64,000 nt of DNA, taken from contig NC_069658.1 in the NCBI RefSeq assembly GCF_027244095.1, forward strand, positions 265,182,687 to 265,246,686. The letters are read 5' to 3'. Shown piece after piece: positions 1 to 11,018 of this stretch. The first letter of the stretch is position 1. Every line of letters starts with the position of its first letter. Under the pieces are notes generated by a model. It saw only the letters and a program-made list of their open reading frames with translations, did no database searches and was not told where the DNA came from. Both the position numbers and the translations under genes were made by a program. The stretch is from Hemicordylus capensis. Its lineage: Eukaryota > Chordata > Lepidosauria > Squamata > Cordylidae.

Positions 1-1360
1 AAGCTTGGTAGTCAAGCCATTTCCCCACTGCACCATTAGGTGGCTAGTCTTTGTACTAGACCTGGCCAATACTGGGGTTTCATATTGCTTGCCTGCCACC
101 TGAAGGCATTAATATTCCACACTCTTAGCCTGAAGATGGCTTAGAGGCCTGCATGTGCATACTCCTTGGTAGCTCACCTGGCTAGATTCACAGAGCTTTT
201 CTGGTTTAAGCACTATAATCCCTGCAGGAGTCGGGCTGGTGGTTTCAAACAGAGCACTTTCTCCAGACTACAAATCCCATGATCCTTTGAGAAAAACCAT
301 GGAGTTAAATGTATATGTTTGTAGTACAGAGATGTTGTAATACTTGCTTGAAAGACCAAACTTTATTCAGGAATTGCCAGTAACACACAACCAGCACAGA
401 TCTGCTCTTGGAGGGGAGAAATCTTTACCAAAACTAGCAACAACAACAAGGTAAGATAAATCACGATACAGACCCGTAACTAACAATAAGAACATGGCAC
501 CACCTATTGGTTGGTGGCATTGTTTATTATATAATCATCACAATACCTTTTTCTGAGAGTGTGATGCTCCAGTGACTCTTGTGAGAATAAGAAAAAAATG
601 CTGGTCAACCAGTGGTGCTGTTGGAAGCCAGGAATATCCTAGAGAGCCCAAGAGGAGAGCCTGAATAGGTCACCAATCAGTGAATAGGCCTGTGGAGAGA
701 GGGTTACCATGGATACTCCCAGCTGGGACTGGCAGGGGACATGCCTTCTTAGTGTGTTCCTCTTTCGACAGAGGCTTGCGAGAACGTTCATATAAGTGCT
801 TTATATCATTTATTTTAATCTACATTGTTTGTCATCTTAATAAGCCCCTTTTCTTTAACAGAACTACTTTTATATCTTAATGGAATTTTTAAAAAAACCA
901 AATGTTGGCTATAATCTTAAACACACTTACTAAAGAGTAAGCCCGGGTGAATGCAATGGGGTTTATTCCTGAGTTAACATGCATAGGATTGTGCTGTTAG
1001 TTGCAGACACTCTGCTGTGAAATTTCGACAGATTGCTGGCAGGATTATTTCTGAGTTCTTATTTTGCCCAAACTGGACTGTTTGGTGTGCTGTCTTCGCA
1101 GAAACAGGTGCAATACAGTGATCCTAGATTCTTGAGTTTTCTGAAGGGCAAAGGGTGATTACAAAATGCATAAGGGAGATATCCTGAATTTGCCTGGCTA
1201 AGCCAGATCAAGGGTCTACCTGGCTTTCTCCTGGCCCCCATCAACTTTCTTTGAACCTGGTTCCATTTCTAACTGCTCTGAGCAGGGAGCTGGTCTCTTT
1301 AGACTCTTCACATTCTGTGACTCAGCTACTATCAGTTTAATCAGCCCTGCCTGAGTGTTA
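1..1360. other. No gene recognised
   Basis: No coding exon, RNA gene or complete mobile element is visible. A short fragment at about 937-1002, around the words 'aatggggtttattcctgag' and 'catgcataggattg', resembles a short repeat I know to be scattered through squamate genomes. A related piece appears in reverse at about 11690-11752. Confidence 0.5.
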
Positions 1361-1367
1361 GTAAAAG

Positions 1368-1858
1368 CTATTGAGGCTCTCCACACAAGCAGAGTGGAGA
1401 GCCTAACCTTAGCCCGCTCTCCCCGCAGATGAGCAGGGGAAGCCATTCCTGGGCGGCCAAACTGGTTGCCCACACGATTACCAGCTCCGTCACAGAGCCG
1501 GGAGGGGTGGTGGGGCTCAGGGGCCCCCCAGCCCCCAGAAGTCCCAGGATGCTCCATGCAAATGCACGGGGCATCCTGGGGAGACCCCCAAAGCCGGGAG
1601 CCTTGTTTTAGCCTCCAGGCGGGCGGGGGGTGTCTCCTTGTGAGTCGCCGCAGCACGGAGCCACACTACGGCATCTCACAGTCAGGTAAAGAGGGTTAGC
1701 AGAGGGCAATGTCCGCTAACTTCATTTAAGGGGAGGGGTATTTCCAGAGGCTTGCTGTCGGGAGCTGCACAACTCGCGTTGCAGCACACGACCGGGAGAA
1801 ACTGGGCTAGGCTGCCTTAGCCTGGTTTTTCCTGGTTGTGGGAATAGCCTCATTGTGT
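1368..1858. mobile_element. Possible MITE, GC-rich interior
   Basis: The left end (tattgaggctctccacaca) and the reverse complement of the right end (caatgaggctattcccacaa) match at roughly three quarters of positions, suggesting imperfect terminal inverted repeats about 490 bp apart. The interior is GC-rich and contains a CCCAGGATGC / GCATCCTGGG hairpin near 1550-1580. I could not find a convincing target duplication, so both the boundaries and the class are uncertain. Confidence 0.33.
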
Positions 1859-1904
1859 TTCTATAACAAGACTGGGGCATGAAAACCTACCTTTTATTGA
1901 GACA

Positions 1905-2042
1905 GATGATTGATCCATTTACCTCAGTACTGCCTGCACTGTCTGGCAGTGCTCTTTAGGGTCCTGGGCATCCTTTCCAGCCCTGTCTAGAGTAGGCCAG
2001 GATCGAAAGCAGGTGCCCTCCCACAGAAGTACAGCCCCTCAC
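1905..2042 (-). repeat. tRNA-headed SINE, degenerate copy
   Basis: Read on the minus strand this keeps the order of the better copies at 34.3, 42.9, 55.3 and 60.5 kb: a tRNA-like head, then the 'ctgccagt..cagtgcaggcagtactgag' tail module. Many substitutions suggest an old copy. Confidence 0.5.
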
Positions 2043-2129
2043 CAAACACATATGCAATGCATTTGAAATACTTCACAAAGGTTTGCTCATGGATCCTTAC
2101 AACAGCCTTGTAAGATCAACATTCAAAGA

Positions 2130-2410
2130 GCTAGAGCATCCTCAACAGATGGCTGTTCCATCTCTGCTTGAAGATCTCCGGTGAAGGAGAGCCACACCCC
2201 CTGCCAGAAGTGTCTGGTGCTGTGGCCAAACTGCTCTTGCCATTAAGAAGTTTCTCCTAATGCTCAGCCAAAAACGACTGTCCTGTAGCTTAAGCTCATT
2301 AAATCAAGACCTGTCCTTTGGAATAGAAGAAAACAAGTCTTTGCTCTCTTCTATGTGTCAGTCCTTCTGGTATTTGAAGGGTACTATCATGTTCTCCCTC
2401 ATATTATTTT
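2130..2410 (-). mobile_element. CR1-like LINE, 3' fragment
   Basis: The stretch with 'gctagagcatcctcaacag', 'tctctgcttgaagatctcc' and 'aactgctcttgccattaag' follows the same order as the CR1-type fragment at 24085-24420. The resemblance to avian and squamate CR1 3' regions is from memory of the family. There is no coding capacity, only a 3' end truncated on the 5' side. Confidence 0.55.
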
Positions 2411-2544
2411 CTCCCATATTGGAGAAGGGAGAGGGGTTCAGCAAGGACACTTAGAGGGTATGTGACTGAGGTGAGATTTGAACTGGAAACTACTTGGTTC
2501 ACAGATCTTACAATATTAGCTAAGGCTAGGCTAGGATGCTTAAA

Positions 2545-2795
2545 GCCACCTAATGGCGCAGCGAGGAAATGACTTGCCTAGTGAGTAAAAGGTTGCTGTT
2601 TTGAATCCCCGCTGGTATGTATATGGGAAACACCTATATGGGGCAGCAGAGATATAGGAAGATGCTGAAAGGCATCATCTCCTACAGCACAGGAGGTGGC
2701 AATGGTAAACCCCTCCTGTATTCTACCAAAGACAACCACAGGGCTCTGTGGTCACCAGGAGTCGACCCCGACTCGAGGGCACAACTTTACTTTAT
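2545..2795 (+). repeat. Sauria SINE (tRNA head, BovB-type tail)
   Basis: The tRNA-derived head has an A-box-like 'taatggcgcagcgagg' and a B-box-like 'gttttgaatcccc'. A conserved body follows (gatgctgaaaggcatcatct; ccacagggctctgtgg), and the copy ends in 'accaggagtcgaccccgac', 'actcgagggcacaac' and a T-rich tail. The ending resembles the 3' end of BovB LINEs, the known retrotransposition partner of Sauria SINEs. Other copies lie at 21555 and 38402. Confidence 0.85.
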
Positions 2796-3344
2796 TATGA
2801 TGCTTACGTTTTGGGAAATGATGCTAGCATACTGAACACCACACTGGAAGCAGGGTATCAGATTTGAATTTCAAAAATATTGAAATCACAATTTGCCTAC
2901 CCTGTGGGTGAGGCCTAGTGAGTCATGGTGGAACACAGAGGAATCTGGCAGAGAAGCCAGAGCAGAGTCTAGTAAGTCAAAGGCAAAAATAGGACACCGT
3001 GGTGGGTTACGGGTAAAGCATGGCAGAATCTGGGGTTCACTGGCTTTTCAGACACCAATTCAATGACCTAGATTTTTTTGTTGGGGGGAAATCTTGAGCA
3101 GATGTCCTCAGTTGATCCCCTTAACCTGGGAAAAAGTGGTGCAAGCAAACCAACAGCTATTTCACAATGCTTCTGACCTTCCAGTGCTTTGCACAAAGGG
3201 AAAATGGTGGCACTGCTGGAATGGTGCTGATCTTCAGACTCTGATAAATGCCTAAGCTCACTCTTGTCTGGAACTGCCACTGTCCCAACACTGGTTCCCT
3301 AACAGAGCACAGTTTTACTTGTTAATAACTTGTTTCAGTTATTA

Positions 3345-3659
3345 AGAGAGAAGAGCTGGTCTTGTGGTAGCAAGCATTAATTGCCCCCTTTGTTAAGCAG
3401 GGTCTGCTTTGGTTTGCATTTGAATGGGAGACTACATGTGAGCACTGCAAGATATTCCCCTTAGGGGATGGGGCCGCTCTGGGAAGAGCATCCGCATGCT
3501 TGCATGCAGAAGGTTCCAAGTTCCCTCCCTGACAGCATCTTCAAGATAGGGCTGAGCGAGACTCCTGCCTGTAACCTTGGAGAAGCCGCTGCCAGTCTGT
3601 GTAGACAATACTGAGCTAAATGGTCTGGCTCAGTATATGGCAGCTTCCTATGTTCCTAT
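3345..3659 (+). repeat. 5S rRNA-headed SINE (chimeric 5S-tRNA type), copy 1
   Basis: The head contains 'gttaagcagggtctgctttg' followed by 'tttgaatgggagactac', which matches the internal promoter half of vertebrate 5S rRNA (AAGCAGGGTC..GGATGGGAGACC). After it comes a tRNA-like segment (gcatgcttgcatgcagaagg) and then the tail module 'ggagaagccgctgccagtct' to 'cagcttcctatgttcctat'. The 3' end is interrupted by the hAT-type element at 3660. The layout recalls the SINE3/AmnSINE arrangement. Confidence 0.85.
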
Positions 3660-3982
3660 CAGGGGCGTAACTACCATTAGGCAAGGGGAGGCAGTCATCT
3701 TGGGGCCCCACTGCCTTGAGGGCCCCCCCAGAGGCACATCACATGACTCCCCACCCACCCATGTTGCCCCCCCTATGAATTATGTTGAGTCTCTTGGAGA
3801 TCGGTAGGAGCAGAGAGTAAAAAAACTAGATTCAATGTGAACTAGATATTCACCGTATTCATAATGGGGATGTGAGTGCACTATATATATATATAGTGTG
3901 TGTGTGTGTGTGTGTGTGTATCAGCAAGGGACCCATTTTAAAATCTTGTCTCTGGGCCCCCTCCAACTTTGCTCCGCCCCTG
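3660..3982 (+). mobile_element. hAT-type MITE, CAGGGGCG termini, copy 1
   Basis: The element begins 'caggggcgtaactacc' and ends 'gctccgcccctg', giving short inverted termini. It is flanked by an exact 8-bp duplication, gttcctat, at 3652-3659 and 3983-3990. An 8-bp duplication with CAGGG-type termini is the hAT superfamily signature. It is non-autonomous, with no transposase frame, and its interior has gone to a (TA)n(TG)n microsatellite at about 3882-3919. It sits exactly at the 3' end of the 5S-headed SINE and is therefore younger than that SINE. Confidence 0.85.
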
Positions 3983-3990
3983 GTTCCTAT

Positions 3991-4941
3991 GTTACTGGTT
4001 AGACCTGCCTAATTCTGGCTACTTGGCAATCCTAACTTGGAACCCTAGTTTGATTTCTGTCAGTAGCACAGTTGTGGTGTTCACTTCCACCTTGGGTTCT
4101 CAGTCTGTATTGGCCCAGATTTATACTTTGAGAGGAGCTAGCTTTGCACTTGTACCAGGCAGGAGGAGAGAAAGGAGTAGGAGGAAAGAGACCTCTGGCT
4201 TTGTTTCATCTGTGGACAGGAGGTGAATGAGCTGAATAGCAGAGGGGGTTGGGCACCAATGTATTTCTCTAGGTCTCATGGTAACAGCTGCTACTTTAAT
4301 GCAGCCTCACGGGGTGGAGGGGCCTTGTGCAACCAAAAGAGGGGATTTATGCTTGCTGACGGAACAGTTCTGTAGAACTGTTTGAAATGCATACAATTTT
4401 ACTGCTGTCTAGCCTTTCCTGCCAGAGAGCTAGTGGGCTCTGCTTGGTGCAAGGATGGTGCTCATTCTTGTATAGTGCCTTTTGACAACTGCAGGCAGCA
4501 GAAATGTTTACTGACTGAGAGAAGCTGGAACTGATGTGGTGCATTTTGGTTGTTTTGCTGTGTCTGGTGTGAGGGCCTGCAGGGCACAGCTCCCCAGAGG
4601 AAGCAGTATCTCTGGCCTGTTGTCCACCCTCTGATCTGAAACCGAGACAGAAATGTCCCCAAGAATTTAAAAAAACAGCACACCCTCTAAAGTGATCTGA
4701 GCAAACAGGTATACGTGGATAGATTTACATTTGACATTGTTTCTCATAGCAAGACCCCAGGATCTAGTACCTGGCATGTTGTAGTAATGGAAGTTAGAGA
4801 AGCTTTAACATCGACATTTACCAGGGTTGCAGTGTTGATTGGATTAACCTGGTAGATGAATCAATTACAAATGTTTAAACTAAAATGTTGCCCCAATTAA
4901 TTGAGGAAATCACATATACATACAGAGAGTGTGTGTGTGTG

Positions 4942-4979
<38 letters not shown>

Positions 4980-5775
4980 CTTCTCCTAAGATGTTGCCTG
5001 CTGCTGTGTACACATGCCTAATCTATACACGTGTGCATTTCACATCTGAACTATTGCTTTTCTTGCGTGCAAATTTCTGCAAATATAATCAATCGACTAC
5101 AACTTATATGATTAATTGAATAAGATTTCTTTCATCAGGTGACAGCTCTGCAATCTATATGTCTCAATTATCTAGAATACATACAGTATATATTTATCCA
5201 GGTTGCTTTACACAATAAAATAATTCCAACATGATTGGAATTACACTATCAAAACCTTGTATAGATTTTGTGTGGATTGCCACATTATACCTGGTAGCTG
5301 GCATGCTGCTCTGTCTATCAGGTTTGTAAATAAATATCCTCTTCCTTATGGTAAAAATCACTCTAGGAGGTTATTAAGCAGAGACACTTATGGAAACTGG
5401 AAGAGAGTTGGCTCTTCTTTTCTTTTAGGCAGGTAAACTAGTGTGAAATGTTTATAAGCTAAATAAAACATTGGTAGATTTGTTTGCAAAGCTGATTTAT
5501 GTTTGAATGTGTTTGCTGTATTTTTAATTTAAAGGCATTCAAAGCAACTTACAATTATAAAACTAAAACACAAAACAAAATCCAGTATTGAAAAAATAAC
5601 AATACAAATTTAAATAAATTTTCAAACTGGAAACTACAAACACTACACTGACTAAGAAACATTTTGAAAATTTTAACCTGAAAATGTACATTTCCTGGCC
5701 ATCTAGAAAACACACATCTTTACATTTACGGACTCCTCCAGTGCCTCTGATACCCACAGTCTGCAGGCTTCTCAC
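3991..5775. other. No gene recognised; (TG)n/(GA)n microsatellite
   Basis: No recognisable exon or complete element. A compound microsatellite, (gt)n then (ga)n, occupies about 4928-4977. The AT-rich stretch near 5520-5640 has the look of a reversed LINE 3' tail but is too degraded to name. Confidence 0.45.
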
Positions 5776-5779
5776 GCCC

Positions 5780-5821
<42 letters not shown>
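5776..5821. repeat. (TAA)n microsatellite
   Basis: About 14 perfect 'ata/taa' units. It adjoins the degraded tRNA-type SINE on its right and probably grew from that SINE's tail. Confidence 0.9.
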
Positions 5822-5823
<2 letters not shown>

Positions 5824-6045
5824 GCATCTGTATAGCATTTTTTGAGTATGGGAAGCACTTTTATTACCTTGATGCAATAACTACCCTGTAGGGTAAGTAT
5901 TATTATTTCTAAAATTGCACCGAGGGCTGAAGGGGAGCAGCTTGCATAAGGCTATGACAAAGACAAGATTTGAATCAGGAAAGTCCTGATTTATAGCTTA
6001 GTCTCCTGTCTCCTGGCCACTATGTTACACCAGCTCCTCATTTTC
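5822..6045 (-). repeat. Old tRNA-derived SINE
   Basis: On the minus strand it reads from a tRNA-like head (gctggtgtaacatagtggcc; tgattcaaatcttg) through a MIR/Sauria-like middle (tgcaagctgctccc) and ends at the TAA repeat. This is the same general design as the copy at 26890-27126, but it is strongly diverged. Confidence 0.45.
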
Positions 6046-6836
6046 ACTGCAGATGGGAACAAGCAGGCTGCTGCAGAATTAACATAATCCAAGGAGCAGT
6101 GAAGGTTTTTGAGGGACAGACATATTTCTTCTCTCATATATTCAATCTGGCATTCAAGTGTTGAGTTGAATGCGGGAGAAAAAATATATGCAGTAAGTGC
6201 CATAACATTATTTATATTGTGATCACAGCAGCTAGAATAAACTGTGCTAAATTCCAGCTGTCAAGGTATGGGAAAATAAGATAATTGATTATGCCATTAT
6301 GTCTAAATTAAGAGACATCAGGTTAAAGGTGGGCAAATAGTAAATGTTGGGGTTTGTAAAAAAAAATGTTATTCTTTATTAACTGTTAGGAGAACAAAGT
6401 CCATAAATCTACAAATGATAGATGTAGACTGTGATTTTTGTCACATGAATAAAATAAATACCAAAACTGGATGCATGCAAATATGCTATTTAGTACCACA
6501 AATCTATATATTTTCCTTAATATGTCATAGAAGAAAATATTGTTCAGAGTTTTTGTTAAGTTTCAGGTCAAAACTTGCAAAGTTGCTGGATCTGGTTCTG
6601 AAGCACGCATGATAGAACATCTATCAGAAGAGCAAACGTTGTTAGATAATAGTGTTGCGCCTGTTGTTCTGTTAGGCCAAATGAAGAATTGACTCTCTTC
6701 ATTGTCTAAGCATGGCCATGGCTGTTGATGTGGGACAATGGGAACTACTAATGGGCTGTCCCAGGCATTTAGATCATGAGATGCACCCACCTCTTTGTTC
6801 CAGTATTGTCTCTAATCAAACAGGTTTTTGGGTTTT

Positions 6837-7308
6837 TAGCCTACTTTCCTTAAGGAGTATAAGCTTATGAGATCACCCAACATTCTGTGTGTATCCACGT
6901 GTGTATGTCCGTGTATATGTCCCCCCACTACCAACTTCACAATGTCTGGACCAGTATGAACCAAATTGGGTACGGTTGTAGAGGCACATAGGGCTATCTC
7001 AGCGGTATAGATTGTGATAATATCATCCACCCCAATTCAAGATGGCGGACACATGAACATTTCAGGTGTAAATGGGCTAACTTGTTAACCGCCTAACTGG
7101 TTTGAACCAAATTTGAAGCTGTTATAGTGAGTGAAATATGGGACACCTTAGTGGCGTAGTTTATGGTGATCTAATCCACCTTAGTTCAATATGGCGGACA
7201 CATGAACATTTGAGGTGCAAGGGGGCTAACTTGTGGAGATGGTAATTATCAATTAAGGTTATAGTGAAAGGAAAGTAGGCAGATTAGTTCTTACCAGAAC
7301 AATTTGTT
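6837..7308 (+). repeat. Unclassified interspersed repeat with ~145-bp tandem core, copy A
   Basis: It starts at 'tagcctactttcc' after a T-run, and near its right end carries 'ggaaagtaggcagattag' then 'ttcttaccagaacaatttgtt'. GCCTACTTTCC and GGAAAGTAGGC are 11-bp inverted repeats. The interior holds about two tandem units marked by 'gaaccaaat' (6958 and 7104, spacing 146), each with 'caagatggcggacacatgaa' or a variant. Copies B (37903-38762, minus) and C (59977-60473, plus) share the order and ends. No coding capacity and no family I can name. Confidence 0.75.
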
Positions 7309-8322
7309 GAAAGGCAGCAAAAACCAAGACCAACTACAAATGACGTGCAGTCAGATGGCTGCCTCAGATGGTGGGCTTATTCATTTATTTTAAACATGTC
7401 TATTCCACCTTCTCATTACTATTCAAGGTGACTTTAAAACCACAATTTAAAAACATCACTAAAAACAATGGCTGACATTCTGACTAACTCTGGTGCATGT
7501 GCGGTCAAAGATGCACACGTGTAGAGGATACAATCCTACTTCAGCAGCATGGATGCTCATGTGTAGGGGGTGACATTTGCCCATCTCCCCTCCCCCCTGA
7601 AGCATTCTGTGCGATGCGCAAATATGTTCCTGACTGTTCTAGGGCCCTTGGAGGAAGAGTGGGATCTAAATGTAAATAAAATTTTAAAATTTAATTCAGA
7701 ATTATTGTAACTTTCAGAATGTTAAAATTCAATTATTATTGCAAAGTTTCAGAATCTGGGGCAACCCCCTTTTAGTTACTGTTTCTAGAAGGTTATGGAG
7801 GACCTGGCTTGGCTAACATGGAAAGGTGTGAATGATGGAGCTTGTGGTTTTCATTAAGAGCCCTTTACCAATTTTTAAAATCACTGCAAGAACATATCAC
7901 AGACAATGACTCTTTTAGTATGCCACAATCAAAGTGCTGAAAAAATATTAGTCTCCAGCCATAGTGAGAATGCATATTGTACCGATTTAACAAGTCCAGG
8001 TGGAAGTACAATACATTTAAGGTTCCCAGATATAACACATGGCAAAGTCCTGTCGATCGGAGAATATTGGTGGATGCAGCTACTCTGATCACTGCAGTTC
8101 AATGGTATAGGGAAAAGTGTACCTTCTGAAATTTAAAGAGGGAGAGATAAATAGATAATTGATAGGGATTGGGTGGGGAGAGGGCTCTTCCAGACTATGT
8201 GCATGCCTTTGTGTCTCAATATGAGTATAAATGCTGAGGTCTCAAGTGCTCCAAAATTTCCCACATGTTCCAGTTATTTGTGTGTGTGTTTTCATGTCCT
8301 GCTGCTCAGCAAAACTGTGGAT
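7309..8322. other. No gene; scraps of LINE and SINE tails
   Basis: The piece at about 7376-7465 (tattcatttattttaaacat, ttccaccttctcattac) looks like a reversed LINE tail. At about 7645-7685, 'cttggaggaagagtgggatc' matches the end of the tRNA SINE seen at 27070-27100. The rest is unassigned. Confidence 0.4.
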
Positions 8323-8330
8323 TGCCCATG

Positions 8331-8726
8331 TAGGATGTGCTTGGAGCGCGGTTCAAGCATTTATAGAGAAATTAAAAGGGCGACTGTAAGAAAAAGAGCA
8401 GGTCCTTACCTGCTCTCCGCCACCCCTTCCAGCTTCCTGCTGGGGTGGCGCTGGTCCCAAAAAGCCCCGCATGCCATCAACACACACATGGCTTCCATGC
8501 ATGCATGGGTGCCATTTGTGTGGTCAGCATGGTGTTGCTGACCACGCAAATGGTGCCTTCATATGCGTGGACGCCATGTGCGTGCTGCTGCATTGTCCTA
8601 GGACAAAGCTGCATGGGATGGTGGAGAGCAGGAAAGGACCTGCTCTCCTTTTTCTTAAAGTCTCCTTTTAAATTTTTCTAAAAGTGCTTGAACTGCACTT
8701 CAAACCGCAGTTCAGGCACATCCCTG
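8331..8726. mobile_element. Fold-back MITE, hAT-like, ~185-bp arms
   Basis: The two halves are inverted copies of each other over nearly the whole length. Examples are 'gagcaggtccttacctgctc' against 'gagcaggaaaggacctgctc', and 'ggtgccatttgtgtggtcag' against 'ctgaccacgcaaatggtgcc'. The ends are taggatgtgc and gcacatccctg. An exact 8-bp duplication, tgcccatg, flanks it at 8323-8330 and 8727-8734. No transposase frame is present. Ends of the same kind occur at 11019-11598 and near 45679. Confidence 0.85.
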
Positions 8727-9289
8727 TGCCCATGCATGGAACAGGTAACTGCTGCCACCAGCAAAATCTGGTTCGGCTCAGCAGTTTGTGGTTTGACAAT
8801 TCAACAACACCCAGGTTTATACTTCATAACACAGGCACTCTCAATTTTGTCCTGAAATGACTTTCCTTTTATTCCGAGAGCCATGGTTTCCCTGGCTTGC
8901 CTTTTACTAAATTAGATGTGATGTTCTTCTGTAACATGTTGCTGCAGTGACAGCCTGAGACATCAGCACACTGGAGGCAAGGCACCAAATGCTGCCTCCA
9001 CCCTCCTTGCACATGCCTCTTTTTCTTTATTTGTGGCAGTGGTAGCCTCATGAAAGGACCACCCCTGTGTCTTTGAATCTTGTGCGTGTGTGGGGGCTTA
9101 GGTAAGGGGCTGTGTAGCGAATAGTGGATTTATGCCCAGCCTTTGTCTCAAAGCCAGACCATGTGGGGGAAAAGAAAAATGCTATATCACTTCCTCCATG
9201 TTTGCTCAACAAAGGCTGTTCCTTTAAAACTTAAATTGCTCCTTTGGTAGTCCAGTTGCTGCCACCACACTCACTTCTTAACAGAGTTT

Positions 9290-9294
<5 letters not shown>

Positions 9295-9333
<39 letters not shown>
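9295..9333. repeat. (CA)n microsatellite
   Basis: A perfect (ca)n run of about 39 bp following 'gagtttatt'. The surrounding 9334-10140 shows no gene or recognised element. Confidence 0.9.
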
Positions 9334-9334
<1 letters not shown>

Positions 9335-10149
9335 AGTGTGAGTGAACTTCCAGGGAAACTCTCCTTCTTTACCAGTGGAAAAATACAGAAAACCTTCCAT
9401 GTGTAGCCTACACGTGAAGAGAAAACTTGGTAGTGTGAGTTGCTGAGCAATCAACATTGAGGTATGTTTGTACCAGAGTAAAACCCCTTTTTCCTGAGTT
9501 AGAAATCCACTCAGAGGCAGGTAAAAATACAAATAACAAAATTTTTCAAAATACAACAGACTGCTTTAGTCTGAGGTACTCTCAGCTTTGAGTTACAGGT
9601 AAAAAGAAATACTCAGTACTTTACAAGATTACTTCCAAAGCTCACTCCAGCTGGTGTTTGGAGTGGCACACTTTAAAATCGTGGTTACCCAGTTGCAAGG
9701 ATAATTCAAAAAAGCAGGGTACAGAGTCTTCTACAGAGCCCTGGCTGAATAAAAGGGCTCAGGCGCAGTTCCTCTTTGTTACATTACAGATAAAAACACA
9801 TTAAACCAATTGTAAGGATTTACAAAAGCACCAAATCAAAAGAAATCTAACGCAGGCTACCTAACACACGGTTCCCTGGCTAAACATTTCCCTGAAGCTA
9901 AAGCCCTGGCTTCCCTCCTGAACTCACCAAATCCATGGTAGAGACTTCAGGCTCCTGTAGAGCTCCTGGTTGCCGCTAATGCCTAGACAACCTGTTCACC
10001 CTGCCTGGCTCCAACTGAGCAAAAGGAACCCCTTTCACTTCCTGCCACTAGGTCCTCCAGGAGCCACCCACCTCGTGCTAAGTGGCTGATCCTAGAGGTC
10101 ACTGCCTGACAGACAGGTTCATTTCTGGTTCACTCTTTAGGGGAGGGGA

Positions 10150-10290
10150 GGGGAGGGCTGATCACCACAGGCTGTAACTTGGTGGGCAGTGTACATACTT
10201 TGTATACAGAAGGTTCCAGGTTCAATCCCTGGCATTTCCAGGTAGGGTTGGAATGACTCTTACCTGAAATCCTGGACAGCTGTTCTTAGC
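10150..10290 (+). repeat. tRNA-headed SINE, degenerate
   Basis: Head remnants 'tatacagaaggttccaggtt' and 'caatccctggcatttcca', then 'ggtagggttggaatgactct', line up with the tRNA-Ala-like SINE family. The tail module is poorly preserved. Confidence 0.45.
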
Positions 10291-10555
10291 CAGCATAGAC
10301 AACACAGACCTAGAGGTTTTCCAGATAGCAATTCAAAGCAGCTCGGCTATAGTTACAGTTGTGGGATGTCCAGATGCCAGATGGATCAATGATCTGAGTC
10401 CATGTAAGGCTGTGTTAGTTGTTAATATTCTCCACATCTTGTATTCAACCAAATGTAGCCACAGGAGGAGGAGGCCTGATCAGGACATAGGGAAATATTT
10501 TCACCCTCACCCCCCCTACAATTTTTCCACTGAAAATTAGTCCACTGAAAATAAA

Positions 10556-10846
10556 AAGAGGAGAGCTGGTCTTGTGGTTAATTGTCCCCTTTGTTAAGCA
10601 GGGTCTTCCCTGGTTTGCATTTGAATTGGATACTACATGTGAGCACTTTAAGAGGGGATGGGGCTGCTCTGAGAAGAGCATCTGCATGCTTGTATACAGC
10701 AGGTTCAAGGTTCCCTCCATGGCTTCTCTAGGTAGGGCTGGGAGAGACCTGCCTGAAACCTTGGAGAAGCCGCTGCCAGTTTTTGTAGAGACAATACTGA
10801 GCTGGTTGGACCAATCGTCTGAACATAGCTTCCTATGTTCCTATCC
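10556..10846 (+). repeat. 5S rRNA-headed SINE, copy 2
   Basis: It has the same parts as copy 1: 'gttaagcagggtcttccctg', 'tttgaattggatactacatg', the tRNA-like part 'gcatctgcatgcttgtatac', and the tail 'ggagaagccgctgccag' to 'agcttcctatgttcctatcc'. It has small internal deletions relative to the other copies. Confidence 0.85.
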
Positions 10847-11018
10847 CGGAAACTGCCATTCGTCCCTGAAACTGCTACAGTGTGAGCTGTAGGTCAGGGA
10901 AGCTGGTCCTGTGCCAAATCTGTGCTGTCATAGTCTAACTGCACAGCTTTAAGTAAGCCATGATATTTTCTCATAATGCTTAAGAGGAATATGAGGCTAC
11001 TCATATTGGCCTACCTTT

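Noticed and set aside
3390-3450. Possible 5S rRNA gene or pseudogene
   Set aside because: Only the promoter half resembles 5S rRNA, and the same segment is fused to the same downstream modules at seven places. It is a SINE head.
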